Origin: Gammaproteobacteria bacterium
GTDB lineage: Bacteria > Pseudomonadota > Gammaproteobacteria > Steroidobacterales > Steroidobacteraceae
Direction of reading: 5' to 3'
Assembly (NCBI GenBank): GCA_028293765.1
Contig: JAQGOG010000037.1
Span: forward strand, 1 to 64,000
Length of the DNA: 64,000 nucleotides
Part shown: positions 9,804 through 19,501 of the stretch, one piece after another
How the letters are laid out: every line of letters begins with the position of its first letter
Position numbering within the stretch: the stretch's first letter is position 1
Notes under the pieces: generated by a model
Told to the model about the DNA's origin: nothing
The model's database searches: none
What the model saw: only the letters and a program-made list of their open reading frames with translations
Made by a program: the position numbers and the translations under genes

Positions 9804-10547
9804 GTGACGACTATCGATTCCAGTGTGCGCGCCGATCTGACCCGTGGGGGCCGGCTGATCGCCGCGTTGAATCACGGTAATACCGTGCTCGTGCAGCGGG
9901 ATTCCGCGAACGGAGAGCCTCGCGGCGTTGCGCCCGATCTGGCGCGGGAGCTGGCGAGCCGGCTGGCAGTCGAGCTCGAATTCGTCCATTTCGATTCCGC
10001 CCGGAAGGTTTTCGAGACCGTGGACGCGGGCATCTGGGATGTCGCCTTTCTGGCGATCGATCCGCTGCGCGCGGCAGGAATCTCTTTCACGGCCCCTTAC
10101 GTGATCATCGAGGGGAGCTACCTCGTGCCCGACGATTCACCGTTGCGCACCATCGAGGACGTAGATCGGGCAGGCGTACGGGTAGCGGCTGGACGCGGCA
10201 CCGCCTATGACCTGTACCTCACTCGCGAGCTGAAACAGGCGCAACTGGTCCGTGCGCCGAACTCGGCGGACGCGCTCGAGCTGTTTGTCGAGCAGGGACT
10301 CGAGGCGGCTGCGGGAGTTCGCCAACCGCTGGTGGCGTTTGCTGCAAGTCACCCGGGCCTGCGTGTCATCGAGGGCAGTTTCACGAAAATAGAACAAGCC
10401 ATGGGAACGGCGCTGGCTCGCGCGGCCGGCGCGGCCTACCTTGGCGTGTTCATAGAAGAGATGAAAGCCACCGGCTTCATCGCCGCCGCCCTGCGCGCAA
10501 GCAACCAACACGACGCCGTGGTGGCTGCGCCAGCGAGCGCCAGATAG
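9804..10547 (+). CDS. family-3 extracellular solute-binding-like protein
   Basis: GVAPDLARELASRLAVELEFVHFDSA, WDVAFLAIDPLRA, TAPYVIIEGSYLV; GTG start with upstream AGGAG. Confidence 0.75.
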   Translation: MTTIDSSVRADLTRGGRLIAALNHGNTVLVQRDSANGEPRGVAPDLARELASRLAVELEFVHFDSARKVFETVDAGIWDVAFLAIDPLRAAGISFTAPYVIIEGSYLVPDDSPLRTIEDVDRAGVRVAAGRGTAYDLYLTRELKQAQLVRAPNSADALELFVEQGLEAAAGVRQPLVAFAASHPGLRVIEGSFTKIEQAMGTALARAAGAAYLGVFIEEMKATGFIAAALRASNQHDAVVAAPASAR

Positions 10548-10550
10548 GCG

Positions 10551-11756
10551 TCAGTCGGCAGCGGCTTCGACCTGGGCCTCCGATTCGGTTCGCAGCGTCG
10601 TCTGTGCGAGAACCAGGGCAATGCCCGCGCAGCCGGCTATGCCCGCAACCATGGGAAGCGCTGTGCCGTTCAGGAAGGTGCCCACGAACAGCATCACCAC
10701 CGCGCCTGTTACGAACTGCAGCGTGCCCATCAACGCGGAGGCTGTTCCAGCAATCTCTCCATGCTCTTCCAGCGCCAGCACTGCCGTAGTGGGGATTACC
10801 AGGCCCAGGCATCCATAGCCCACGAACAGAAAGACGGCCAGCACGTCGAGGCGATCCACCCCGGATGCGAACACGGCGAGCAAAGCAAGCATCACGACGG
10901 AGTAAACGATCACCGCTCCACGAACCAGGCGGCGAAGGCCAACACGCGCTGCCAGCCATCCGGTGAGCTGCGCTACCGCGAAGAACGACGCCGCGTTGGC
11001 TGAGAAGAACACGCTATAGAGTCGTGGCGACAGATGATAGTGCTCGATCAGCACGAATGGCGAGTTCGACAGATAGACGAAGAAGCTCGAAATACCGAAC
11101 GCTCCGATGAACGAAAGCCCGAGGAAGTGCCGATCGCTGAGAAGGAGCCGATAAGCGGCGACTGCGCTGCGGATGCTGCTGTCGGCGCGCTCGGCGGCGG
11201 GCCGCGTCTCCTTGAGAGTAGCCAGAATGATGCAGCCCAGGACGGCGGCAACGAGCACCACCCAGAACACGGCCCGCCAGCCACCGAGTTGGATGACGAA
11301 GCTTCCGGTGAGAGGCGCGAGAATCGGCGAAATACTGAACACGAGCATCAGCAGTGACATCAGGCGCGTGGCATCGACTCCCGTGTGGAGGTCGCGCACG
11401 ATGGCCCGGGGAATCACCATTCCCGCGCACGCGCCGACACCTTGAATGAAGCGGAAGGCGATGAGGACGCCGATGCTGGGCGCGAGGGCGCAGCCGATAC
11501 TGCCGATCGAGAAGAGACCGAGGCCTATATATAGAGGCGTCTTGCGGCCGATCATGTCGGACAGCGGTCCGTAGATCGACTGACCCAGGCTGAGCGCGAT
11601 GAAGAAGACCGTGAGGCTCATCTGCACGGCGCCGGTTTCCGCCTCGAGGCTGCGGCCGATCGCGGGCAGCGCGGGCAGGTACATGTCGATGGCGAACGGC
11701 CCGATGGCTGACAGAAGCCCGAGCGTCACCGCATTCCGCAAAAATTTGGTTTCCAT
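10551..11756 (-). CDS. Bcr/CflA-family MFS drug efflux transporter
   Basis: AIDMYLPALPAIGRSL, GQSIYGPLSDMIGRKTPLYIGL, FIQGVGACAGMVIPRAIVRDL. Confidence 0.9.
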   Translation of the reverse strand: METKFLRNAVTLGLLSAIGPFAIDMYLPALPAIGRSLEAETGAVQMSLTVFFIALSLGQSIYGPLSDMIGRKTPLYIGLGLFSIGSIGCALAPSIGVLIAFRFIQGVGACAGMVIPRAIVRDLHTGVDATRLMSLLMLVFSISPILAPLTGSFVIQLGGWRAVFWVVLVAAVLGCIILATLKETRPAAERADSSIRSAVAAYRLLLSDRHFLGLSFIGAFGISSFFVYLSNSPFVLIEHYHLSPRLYSVFFSANAASFFAVAQLTGWLAARVGLRRLVRGAVIVYSVVMLALLAVFASGVDRLDVLAVFLFVGYGCLGLVIPTTAVLALEEHGEIAGTASALMGTLQFVTGAVVMLFVGTFLNGTALPMVAGIAGCAGIALVLAQTTLRTESEAQVEAAAD

Positions 11757-12194
11757 AATGGAAGGATCATCGCGCGCTGAAGTGCGGCGCCGCGGCTTTA
11801 CGAAGCGCCGTCGGGCTGCAGGATATAAAGGGGACGGTGTCGCCGAGGTCGGGCCGATCGCAGGGTCCGGTGGCGACTTCGCCGTGCTCCAGGGTCTGCA
11901 CAGCGTCGCGCTACTTTATGCGGTTTCCGTGGCTCCGGCGAGCGCCGAAAGAGGTAGGGGGGCTGCCTGATGCGCCCGGCAGCGAGCCGCTGGGCTGCGC
12001 ACTAGTGGTGCGCGCTCGGCGTGCAGCGCCGTGACGCGGCCGGAGGGGGCAAGTCCGTCCTCCCGTCAAAATGTGGTCCAATATATGAAGGTGGGCTGCG
12101 CTGCCGCGGGGCGCCTCCCGCACCTGATGGGCTCGCCCTGATGCAATCCAATGACGCTCGGCCCCAACGTATGCGGGACAGGAAAGTAATCGCA

Positions 12195-13841
12195 ATGACA
12201 GGTGATAGCGGCTCTGCTTCGAGGACATTGACTGGTGCCGAGGCGATCGTCGAAGGACTGGTCGCCCACGGTGTCGACACGGTGTTCGCGCTCCCCGGTG
12301 CGCAGATTTATGGGCTCTGCGATGCTCTCGCGAAGAGCCAGGACAAGATCCGTACTATTGGTGCCCGGCACGAGCAGGCGTGCGGCTACATGGCGTTTGG
12401 CTACGCGCGGGCGAGCGGCAAGCCGGGAATTTTCGCGGTGGTGCCCGGACCGGGCATCCTGAACGCCTCGGCGGCGTTGCTGACAGCACACAGTAGCAAT
12501 CAGCGTGTGCTGGCGCTGACCGGCGATATCCCGTCGCAGGCGAAGGGCCGCGAGCGGGGGCAGCTCCACGAGCTGCGCGATCAACTCAACATCCTGCGCT
12601 CGCTGACGAAGTGGGCCGACCAGATCGAGCATCCCTCGCAGGCTGCCCTGCTCGTCGCCAGGGCGTTCCAGGAAATGTCCTCGGGCCGGCGGGGCGCCAC
12701 GGCTCTGCAGGCCGCGTGGGACTATTTCACGACGTCGGCCGCTGTCGGGCCGGCGATGACGTTGCCTCCATTTCCCTTGCCCGAGGTGGACTTCGACGCG
12801 ATCGACGCGGCGGCGAAAATGGTTGCCGGAGCCCGGGCCCCGATGATCATCGTCGGCTCCGGTGCTCTCGATGCGAGCGCTGAAGTGACCGCGCTGGCGG
12901 AGATGACCGGCGCGCCCGCGGTGAGTTTCCGCGGTGGACGCGGTGTCGTATCCAACGATCATCCGCTCGGGCTCACGATCGCATCGGCCCAACGTCTGTG
13001 GCCGCAAACGGATGTTGCGATCGTGATCGGATCGCGCTTCGAGCTGCTGGATGCCCGTTGGCGGTATCGTCCCCCGGGTCTGAAAATCATCCGCATCGAT
13101 ATCGATCCCGCCGAGAAGCGTCGGTTGTCTGCCGATGTCAGCATCGTTGCCGATGCGGCTGTTGGCAGTCGAGCGTTGGCAGGCGCGCTGAGCCGGCACG
13201 GGGTCCCGAGGCGACGCGACGAAACCATTGCCGCCGCTAAAGCGGAAGCCGCCGTGGCAATTCGCGCCGTGCAGCCGCAGGTGGCCTATCTCGAAGTCAT
13301 CCGCGAGGTGTTGCCCAGGAATGGGTTCTTCGTGGACGAGATCTCACAGATAGGCTTCGCCTCCATGTTCGCGTGGCCCTCCTATGCGCCACGGACCTTC
13401 GTCACCAGCGGCTATCAGGGCACGCTGGGCTTCGGTTTTCCGACCGCGCTGGGCGTGAAGGCGGCCTTTCCGGACCGGCCCGTGGTCTCGATCACGGGCG
13501 ACGGCGGCTTCATGTTCGCGGTGCAGGAGCTTGCGACGGCGGTTCAATATGGGATCAATCTCGTGACCCTCGTCTTCAACAACGAGAGCTACGGAAACGT
13601 GTATCGCGATCAGAAACAGCAATTCGGGGGCCGGCTGCTCGGCTCCGAGCTCGTCAACCCCGACTTCGTGGCGTTGGCGCAGTCGTTCGGTGTCAGTGCG
13701 TCGGCGGTGAAGTCGCCGGACGCGCTACGCCCGGTGTTGGAGCGGGCACTTGCGGCGGACGAGCCCGTACTGATCGAGGTGAAGGTGCCGCGGGGGTCGG
13801 ATGGCGACCCATGGCTGTTCATCCAGCCCAACTTCCGTTGA
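12195..13841 (+). CDS. thiamine-diphosphate-dependent enzyme, acetolactate-synthase-like
   Basis: GVDTVFALPGAQIYGLCDAL, IGARHEQACGYMAFGYARASGKPG, GDGGFMFAVQELATAVQYGINLVTLVFNN ThDP motif. Confidence 0.9.
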   Translation: MTGDSGSASRTLTGAEAIVEGLVAHGVDTVFALPGAQIYGLCDALAKSQDKIRTIGARHEQACGYMAFGYARASGKPGIFAVVPGPGILNASAALLTAHSSNQRVLALTGDIPSQAKGRERGQLHELRDQLNILRSLTKWADQIEHPSQAALLVARAFQEMSSGRRGATALQAAWDYFTTSAAVGPAMTLPPFPLPEVDFDAIDAAAKMVAGARAPMIIVGSGALDASAEVTALAEMTGAPAVSFRGGRGVVSNDHPLGLTIASAQRLWPQTDVAIVIGSRFELLDARWRYRPPGLKIIRIDIDPAEKRRLSADVSIVADAAVGSRALAGALSRHGVPRRRDETIAAAKAEAAVAIRAVQPQVAYLEVIREVLPRNGFFVDEISQIGFASMFAWPSYAPRTFVTSGYQGTLGFGFPTALGVKAAFPDRPVVSITGDGGFMFAVQELATAVQYGINLVTLVFNNESYGNVYRDQKQQFGGRLLGSELVNPDFVALAQSFGVSASAVKSPDALRPVLERALAADEPVLIEVKVPRGSDGDPWLFIQPNFR

Positions 13842-13901
13842 TCGCAGGCGAGGGTGCACTCAACCGTACCGCGCGGAGCGCGCTTCTTGTAGTCTTGGGA
13901 C

Positions 13902-16607
13902 ATGCCCGACCTGTCTGCCGACCAGCGAACCCGTATCGACGCAATGCTGGACGCGCTGTTGGACCTGCCCCCGGAGGCCCGCGCCGAGTATCTGAGTCGC
14001 CCCGACGGGGACGATCCAGTGGTTCGCCGCGAGGTGGAAAGCCTGCTGCGGGCCACGCAGGTGGTGGGTGATTTCCTTGCAAATCCGCCGCGCCTCGGCA
14101 CGCAGCCGGCGAGTGAGCCGATTCCGGCCGACATGCGGGTCGGCGCCTGGAGAATCACGCGGCACATAGGCCGTGGCGGGATGGGCGTGGTCTACGAGGC
14201 GGTGCGCGCCGAAGGCGATTTCGTACAGCGGGCGGCGATCAAGCTGCTGCGCCATGAAGCCGTCGCCGAGCTCGAGCGCTTTCATGTCGAGCGGCGAATT
14301 CTTGCGCGGCTGGAGCATCCGGGCATCGCTCGACTCTATGACGGTGGCATCGCGGTGGATGGCCGGCCGTACATGGCGATTGAGCTCATCGAAGGCGAGC
14401 CGATCACCGACTATTGCGCGCGTACGCGGGCCACGCTGCCCCAACGCATGCGGCTGTTTTGTCAGGTATGCGAAGCAGTCGCCTACGCCCATCGCAACCT
14501 CGTAGTGCACCGGGATCTCAAGCCGGCTAACATCCTCGTCACGGTGGCAGGACAGATCAAACTGCTCGACTTCGGGATCGCGAAACTGATCTCCGTGGAC
14601 GAGCGGGATCTGACGCGGACCGCGGCCGCACCCTTGACCCCTTCGTCCGCGGCTCCCGAGCAACTGCTCGGCGGACCCGTCACGACGGCGACGGATGTCT
14701 ACGCGTTGGGACTGCTGCTGTTCGAGCTCCTGACGGGTATCAAGCCCTGGTCGCAGGCCGGCGCGCCAATCGCCCACGCGATGAGAGTCGTTCTCGAGAG
14801 GCCGGCGCCGGCGCCTAGCCTGACGGCGGCGAGCCTGGCCGCTCCGCCATTGCCGCCGCGGCTGCTGCGTGGAGATTTCGACGCGATCGTCGCCAAGGCA
14901 TTGCGCAAGGAACCGACGCATCGGTATGAAACGGTCGATGCGCTGAAGCTCGATGTGGAACGTGTCAGGCGTGGCGAGCCGGTCGCCGCCCGATCCGGTG
15001 CCCGCCTGTACCTTTTCGGCCGCCTGCTGCGACGATATCGTTGGGGAACGATCGCTGTCGTTTCTGTAGTTGTGTCGCTCGCCGGCGGTCTAGGGGCCGC
15101 CGCGTGGCAAGCAGAGCGCGTGCAGATCGAGCGCGATCGGGTACAGGTCGAGCGCGATGTCGCGCGCCGTGAGGCCGCTCGTGAGGAAGCGGTTCGGTAT
15201 CAGCTCACAAGGCTGTTCCGTGCGGCGATTGCGGACCGCGGCACCGCGCCGACAACCGCAAAGACCATGATCGACGCCAGCGCCCAGCGCGTCCTGCGCG
15301 AGTACAGGGATCAGCCGCAACTCGCGGGTGAAATCGTCATCACGCTCGCCGACCTCTACGGCGCGCTGGAGGATGTCGACGGCGCCGGGGTGCTCCTGGA
15401 AGGTTATCTCGCGGCAGCCGATCCGAAGGCGGATGCGGCGACGGTCGCCGATGCGCGCCAGAAGTTTGCCAACATCGAGGTGTCGCGGGGTCACGTGGAG
15501 CATGCGGGGCAGCTGTTGACACAGGCCGAGGCGTTCTGGGCAAGTGCTCCGACGCGTTATGCCGAGGAGCGTCTCGAGGGTCTGGGCATTCGAGCGCGGG
15601 CACAGCGCGCCGGCGGCGACCTGGACGGCGCCACCGCCACGATGCGCAAGGCGATCGCACAGCGCCTCGTGCTTTCCGGCCGCCTGCATCGCGAGACCGC
15701 GGTCCTGTACAACTCGTTCGGCATCATTCTGACCGCCGCGCATCGCCTCGATGAAGCGCTCCAGGCTTACCGCGAGACCACCGGTATCTACCAGGCACTC
15801 GGGCTCGGCGATGAGCTCGATGCGCAGATCGTGTTGGGAAATACCGGGACACTCGAGATGCGCACCGGGCATCTGCGGGCCGCGGAGAGCCTGCTGAAAA
15901 GTGCCATTCAACGCGAGCGCGATCTCGCCGGAGATTCCGCGGCCGTCGCGGCGGCCCTGGGCTGCTACGGCATGGTTCTATCACTTACGGACCGGGGACA
16001 GCAGGCGCTGCCTGTTTTGCACGACGCGACCGATCTCGGTGCTCGCTACACCGGGCCGTCCAGCCCGTTGACCGTGCAGAACCGCTTGTTTCTCGGCGAG
16101 GCGCAGCTCGCCGTTGGGGACCGGGCGGCAGCACGTGCCACGCTGACCGCTGACTACCAAGCCGCATTGGCGCAATACGGAGCAAACCACTCGCTGACGC
16201 TGCGTACGCAGTTGGCCTTGGCGCGGCTCGCGATGGCCGAAGGGCATGGCATGCAGGCGAGAGATCAATTGGCCGCACTCATCCCGCGCCTCCGGCTCGC
16301 AGGTGCTCAGACAACGGTGGAACTACCGCAGGCGCTGCAGGCCCTCGGAGAGGCGCAGTTGAGTGAAGGCCACGCGCTGCAGGCGATCCCGCTGCTTCGG
16401 GAGGCCGTATCGTTGCTCGAGCAGTCACGCGATTCAACTTGGGAGGCCGTTGCACGCGAGCGGTTAGGAGAGGCTTTGGCCGCCGGGGGCGGCGCGGGGG
16501 CGCGCGAGCAGTTGCTGCAGGCAGTCGCCGGCCTCACCGGTCAACTCGGGGCCGCCCACTCCGAGACGGCGCGCGGCGAGCGAGCGCTGCGCAAAATGGG
16601 CGAATGA
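13902..16607 (+). CDS. serine/threonine protein kinase with C-terminal TPR-type repeats
   Basis: IGRGGMGVVYEAV, VHRDLKPANILV, LLDFGIAKL, one TM segment, then TPR-like repeats. Confidence 0.93.
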   Translation: MPDLSADQRTRIDAMLDALLDLPPEARAEYLSRPDGDDPVVRREVESLLRATQVVGDFLANPPRLGTQPASEPIPADMRVGAWRITRHIGRGGMGVVYEAVRAEGDFVQRAAIKLLRHEAVAELERFHVERRILARLEHPGIARLYDGGIAVDGRPYMAIELIEGEPITDYCARTRATLPQRMRLFCQVCEAVAYAHRNLVVHRDLKPANILVTVAGQIKLLDFGIAKLISVDERDLTRTAAAPLTPSSAAPEQLLGGPVTTATDVYALGLLLFELLTGIKPWSQAGAPIAHAMRVVLERPAPAPSLTAASLAAPPLPPRLLRGDFDAIVAKALRKEPTHRYETVDALKLDVERVRRGEPVAARSGARLYLFGRLLRRYRWGTIAVVSVVVSLAGGLGAAAWQAERVQIERDRVQVERDVARREAAREEAVRYQLTRLFRAAIADRGTAPTTAKTMIDASAQRVLREYRDQPQLAGEIVITLADLYGALEDVDGAGVLLEGYLAAADPKADAATVADARQKFANIEVSRGHVEHAGQLLTQAEAFWASAPTRYAEERLEGLGIRARAQRAGGDLDGATATMRKAIAQRLVLSGRLHRETAVLYNSFGIILTAAHRLDEALQAYRETTGIYQALGLGDELDAQIVLGNTGTLEMRTGHLRAAESLLKSAIQRERDLAGDSAAVAAALGCYGMVLSLTDRGQQALPVLHDATDLGARYTGPSSPLTVQNRLFLGEAQLAVGDRAAARATLTADYQAALAQYGANHSLTLRTQLALARLAMAEGHGMQARDQLAALIPRLRLAGAQTTVELPQALQALGEAQLSEGHALQAIPLLREAVSLLEQSRDSTWEAVARERLGEALAAGGGAGAREQLLQAVAGLTGQLGAAHSETARGERALRKMGE

Positions 16608-16675
16608 GCCCCGTCATCCCCGGCGCATGCGTCGGGTCGCGTTCTGCAGGAAACGCGAGAGGCGCCCTACGCCCG

Positions 16676-17272
16676 CTACTTTATCCCACCCAGCTCGCGG
16701 AACAGCCAGGCTCTGGCCTTTAGCCAGTCGCGCTGCACCGTTCGCAGGGACAGGCCCAACGCGCGTGCAGTGTCCTCCTCTGCGTAGCCGCCGAAGAAAC
16801 GGCATTCGACCACATCTGCCAGGCGGGGCATCTCGGCCGCCAGCCGCTGCAATGCCTCGTTCAGCATCACCAGACCTTCGTCTGTATCGACCCTCAGGGT
16901 CTCGATGCTGGAGAGTGTCAGGGGCGCCTCACCGCCACCGCGCTTCTCGGCCAGGCGTGCGGCTGCGTGATTGATGAGTGCATGGCGCATTGCGAGGGCC
17001 GCGGCCCGCAGAAAGTGGGCTTCATCAGCAAAACCGCGTGATTTCCGCAGCCGCAGATACGCTTCGTGCACGAGGGCGGTGGTTTGCAGGGTCTGATTTC
17101 CACCCAGGCGGGATCGCGCGCGCTGCGCGATGTGCTTGAGCTGATCGTAGAAGCTCGGTAACAGCTCCGCGGCGATATGCCGAACTTCGGGCGAGACCGT
17201 ACTGTGCCCCAATGGCTCATCAGCGTTTCCGGGAACGGCCTCGTCAGGATTCATGGAGGGGATTTTAGCCAC
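16676..17272 (-). CDS. ECF-type RNA polymerase sigma factor (sigma-70 HTH subfamily)
   Basis: LLPSFYDQLKHIAQRARSR, TTALVHEAYLRL, VVECRFFGGYAEEDTARALGLSLRTVQRDWLKARAWLFREL. Confidence 0.9.
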   Translation of the reverse strand: MAKIPSMNPDEAVPGNADEPLGHSTVSPEVRHIAAELLPSFYDQLKHIAQRARSRLGGNQTLQTTALVHEAYLRLRKSRGFADEAHFLRAAALAMRHALINHAAARLAEKRGGGEAPLTLSSIETLRVDTDEGLVMLNEALQRLAAEMPRLADVVECRFFGGYAEEDTARALGLSLRTVQRDWLKARAWLFRELGGIK

Positions 17273-17336
17273 GACAGCATGGCGGGAAACGGGAGTCTTT
17301 CCGGTTCTTTAGAAGTAAAGAGCGAGGAGACTTCGT

Positions 17337-18050
17337 ATGGCCACCAGCAATGAGACACCCGCCGGGCTCACCTCGGCTCCCGGCACGAACGCACCATCAT
17401 CGGGAGCGCTGCCGGGATTGCTGGAGCGTGTGAAAAACATACTGCTCGCCCCAAAGACGGAATGGCCAGTCATCGAAGCGGAGCCGACGACGCCGGCACA
17501 ACTCTACACGGGCTACGTCATGCCACTCGCGGCGCTCCCGGCGGCGATCTCGCTCATTCACATGTCAATCATCGCCATCAGCCCGCCGTTTTCCGCCGCG
17601 ATCCGCATGCCCTTCACGAGCGGACTGACGACGGCGGTGCTGACGTTCGGTCTTGGGCTGGTTGGCCCGTTCCTGGTGGCACTGATCATCAACGGGTTGG
17701 CCTCCTACTTCGGGGGCACGCACGATCAGCGCCAGGCATTGAAGGTCGCGGCCTACGCTTTCACGCCTGCGTGGCTGGCTACTGTGTTCAGCCTGTTGCC
17801 GACGATGTCGACACTGTTGCAACTGGCTGCGGGGATCTACGGGATTTATCTGCTTGCTCTCGGACTGCCGGTGTTGATGAAGTCTCCCAAGGACCGGGCT
17901 TCGGGCTACACCGCCACGGTCGTTCTCAGCACCATCCTCCTCTGCGTCGCCTTCGGTATCATCAGCGCCGCGGTGGGTGGCTTGTCCCATGTGAGCCCCT
18001 ACGGCGCTTTCGGCCACGAATCCGCGCAAGAGCGCGCACAGCCTGACTGA
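17337..18050 (+). CDS. Yip1-domain membrane protein
   Basis: LLERVKNILLAPKTEWPVIEAEPTTPAQLYTGYVMPLAALPA and multiple TM segments. Confidence 0.85.
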   Translation: MATSNETPAGLTSAPGTNAPSSGALPGLLERVKNILLAPKTEWPVIEAEPTTPAQLYTGYVMPLAALPAAISLIHMSIIAISPPFSAAIRMPFTSGLTTAVLTFGLGLVGPFLVALIINGLASYFGGTHDQRQALKVAAYAFTPAWLATVFSLLPTMSTLLQLAAGIYGIYLLALGLPVLMKSPKDRASGYTATVVLSTILLCVAFGIISAAVGGLSHVSPYGAFGHESAQERAQPD

Positions 18051-18278
18051 GCTGATTTGCTGCGTCGCACATCCAAACACTGTGCGGCACCGGATGTTGC
18101 AACGCACACATGCGCACCGCCCGTCACTGCCGGCGATCCGCGGCTCTGCTGAGCCTGCGACGTGCGCCTCTCATGCTCGAGCGTTAACATTGCTTCACAT
18201 TAAGTAACGAGCGACACTCAACCCACACAGCAAATTTCATGGCGGTCGACGAGGACTCTCAATCTAAAGGAGGGTCGC

Positions 18279-19046
18279 ATGCTCATCCAGGGATACAGGC
18301 ATTCACGTCTCATGGAGGAGTCGCAATCCTGTTTGGAAGCGGTAGCCAGGGCGGGGCCGCCCGAAGAGATGCTCGTTGCCAGCCGTGTCGTGGAGCATCC
18401 GCTCTCCTATCGTCTGTGGGAGGCTGAGCACGATCGCTTGATTCGCACGGTGTCGGCGCACGCTCGACTCGCACCCCAAATTGGTGCGTTGAGATCCGCC
18501 GCCTTCGGGCTGATTCACCGCAAGGCCCTGTTCGAGTATCTGCGCAAGCGTGAAATCACGGGAGCCAGGCGCCATAGATTGTTTTCGCTGTTCTACGGCG
18601 CGCGCGATTACGCGAGTTCCGTCGTGGCCGAGCATGCCAGTTTCATACGCTGCAGCTCGAGCTCCCTGTGTACGGATTACCTGGCCGAGCAGCTGATGCG
18701 AGACGCCGCATTCGGCGAGCCGTTGCAGCTCTACGAAGAGTGGTACGCGGACTATTTCCGCGTGTTTTGCGATGTCGAGCTGGCTGACACCGAGGACGAG
18801 AGGCTCGTCCTGGCGCCACTCGAGGCGTTGAAGCCTTTGCTGAAGTACCGCCTCAAACAGGCGCGCGACTCGATACTGGCTCTACCGCAGGTACCCACAT
18901 CGGTGTGGCGCGAGGTGGAGATCCGCAGGGCTACCGGAGAGACGCAAAAGTTGCGCCGCCTGTCGGTGGAGCAGCGCCGCTTCCGCCTGGGGTCCGACAC
19001 CTCCGGGTCAAAGTCAGGAGACGCCGCAGATAACCCGAAGCGGTGA
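18279..19046 (+). CDS. hypothetical protein (255 aa)
   Basis: Long ORF preceded by GGAGGGTCGC RBS; no family recognised. Confidence 0.6.
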   Translation: MLIQGYRHSRLMEESQSCLEAVARAGPPEEMLVASRVVEHPLSYRLWEAEHDRLIRTVSAHARLAPQIGALRSAAFGLIHRKALFEYLRKREITGARRHRLFSLFYGARDYASSVVAEHASFIRCSSSSLCTDYLAEQLMRDAAFGEPLQLYEEWYADYFRVFCDVELADTEDERLVLAPLEALKPLLKYRLKQARDSILALPQVPTSVWREVEIRRATGETQKLRRLSVEQRRFRLGSDTSGSKSGDAADNPKR

Positions 19047-19085
19047 GCTCCGCGAGGCGGACGCGGTCGCGGGACGTCCCCGGTA

Positions 19086-19457
19086 TCAACGATCCACGAT
19101 GACGACCGGATCGAGCCGGAGGTTGCCGACGGTGACGTAGTATTTATAGGCGGTCGGGTCCCCCTCTTTCTTGAGCGTGCCGCTGAATTCGTTGATGGGA
19201 CCGACGACGCCACTATTCGGCTCCGGCTCGGTGAACGGCCAATGAGCAAGCTCACTTACGTTCAGCGGCTCGCAGTCCGAGCGCGGCTCTTGCGCCGGCT
19301 CGGCCGCGAGTCGAAAGAATTCGAGGGTGAAATTCTGCGTCTTGTCCCCGGAGCGCCACCGGATCCGGTTTCCCGGGACCCCCAGCACGTTACCGCCGTT
19401 CACACCGCAGATCAGAGTGTTGTTCCGGATACTGACATCGATTTGGATAGTCGACAT
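19086..19457 (-). CDS. hypothetical protein, beta-rich (MSTIQIDVSIRNNTLICGVNGGNVLG...)
   Basis: ORF directly downstream of the CadC-like regulator with a GGAGGACGGGACC-type RBS; no family recognised. Confidence 0.55.
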   Translation of the reverse strand: MSTIQIDVSIRNNTLICGVNGGNVLGVPGNRIRWRSGDKTQNFTLEFFRLAAEPAQEPRSDCEPLNVSELAHWPFTEPEPNSGVVGPINEFSGTLKKEGDPTAYKYYVTVGNLRLDPVVIVDR

Positions 19458-19501
19458 GGTCCCGTCCTCCCGCATCGTTTGACGTTTCCGCTTCGTGTTT
19501 C

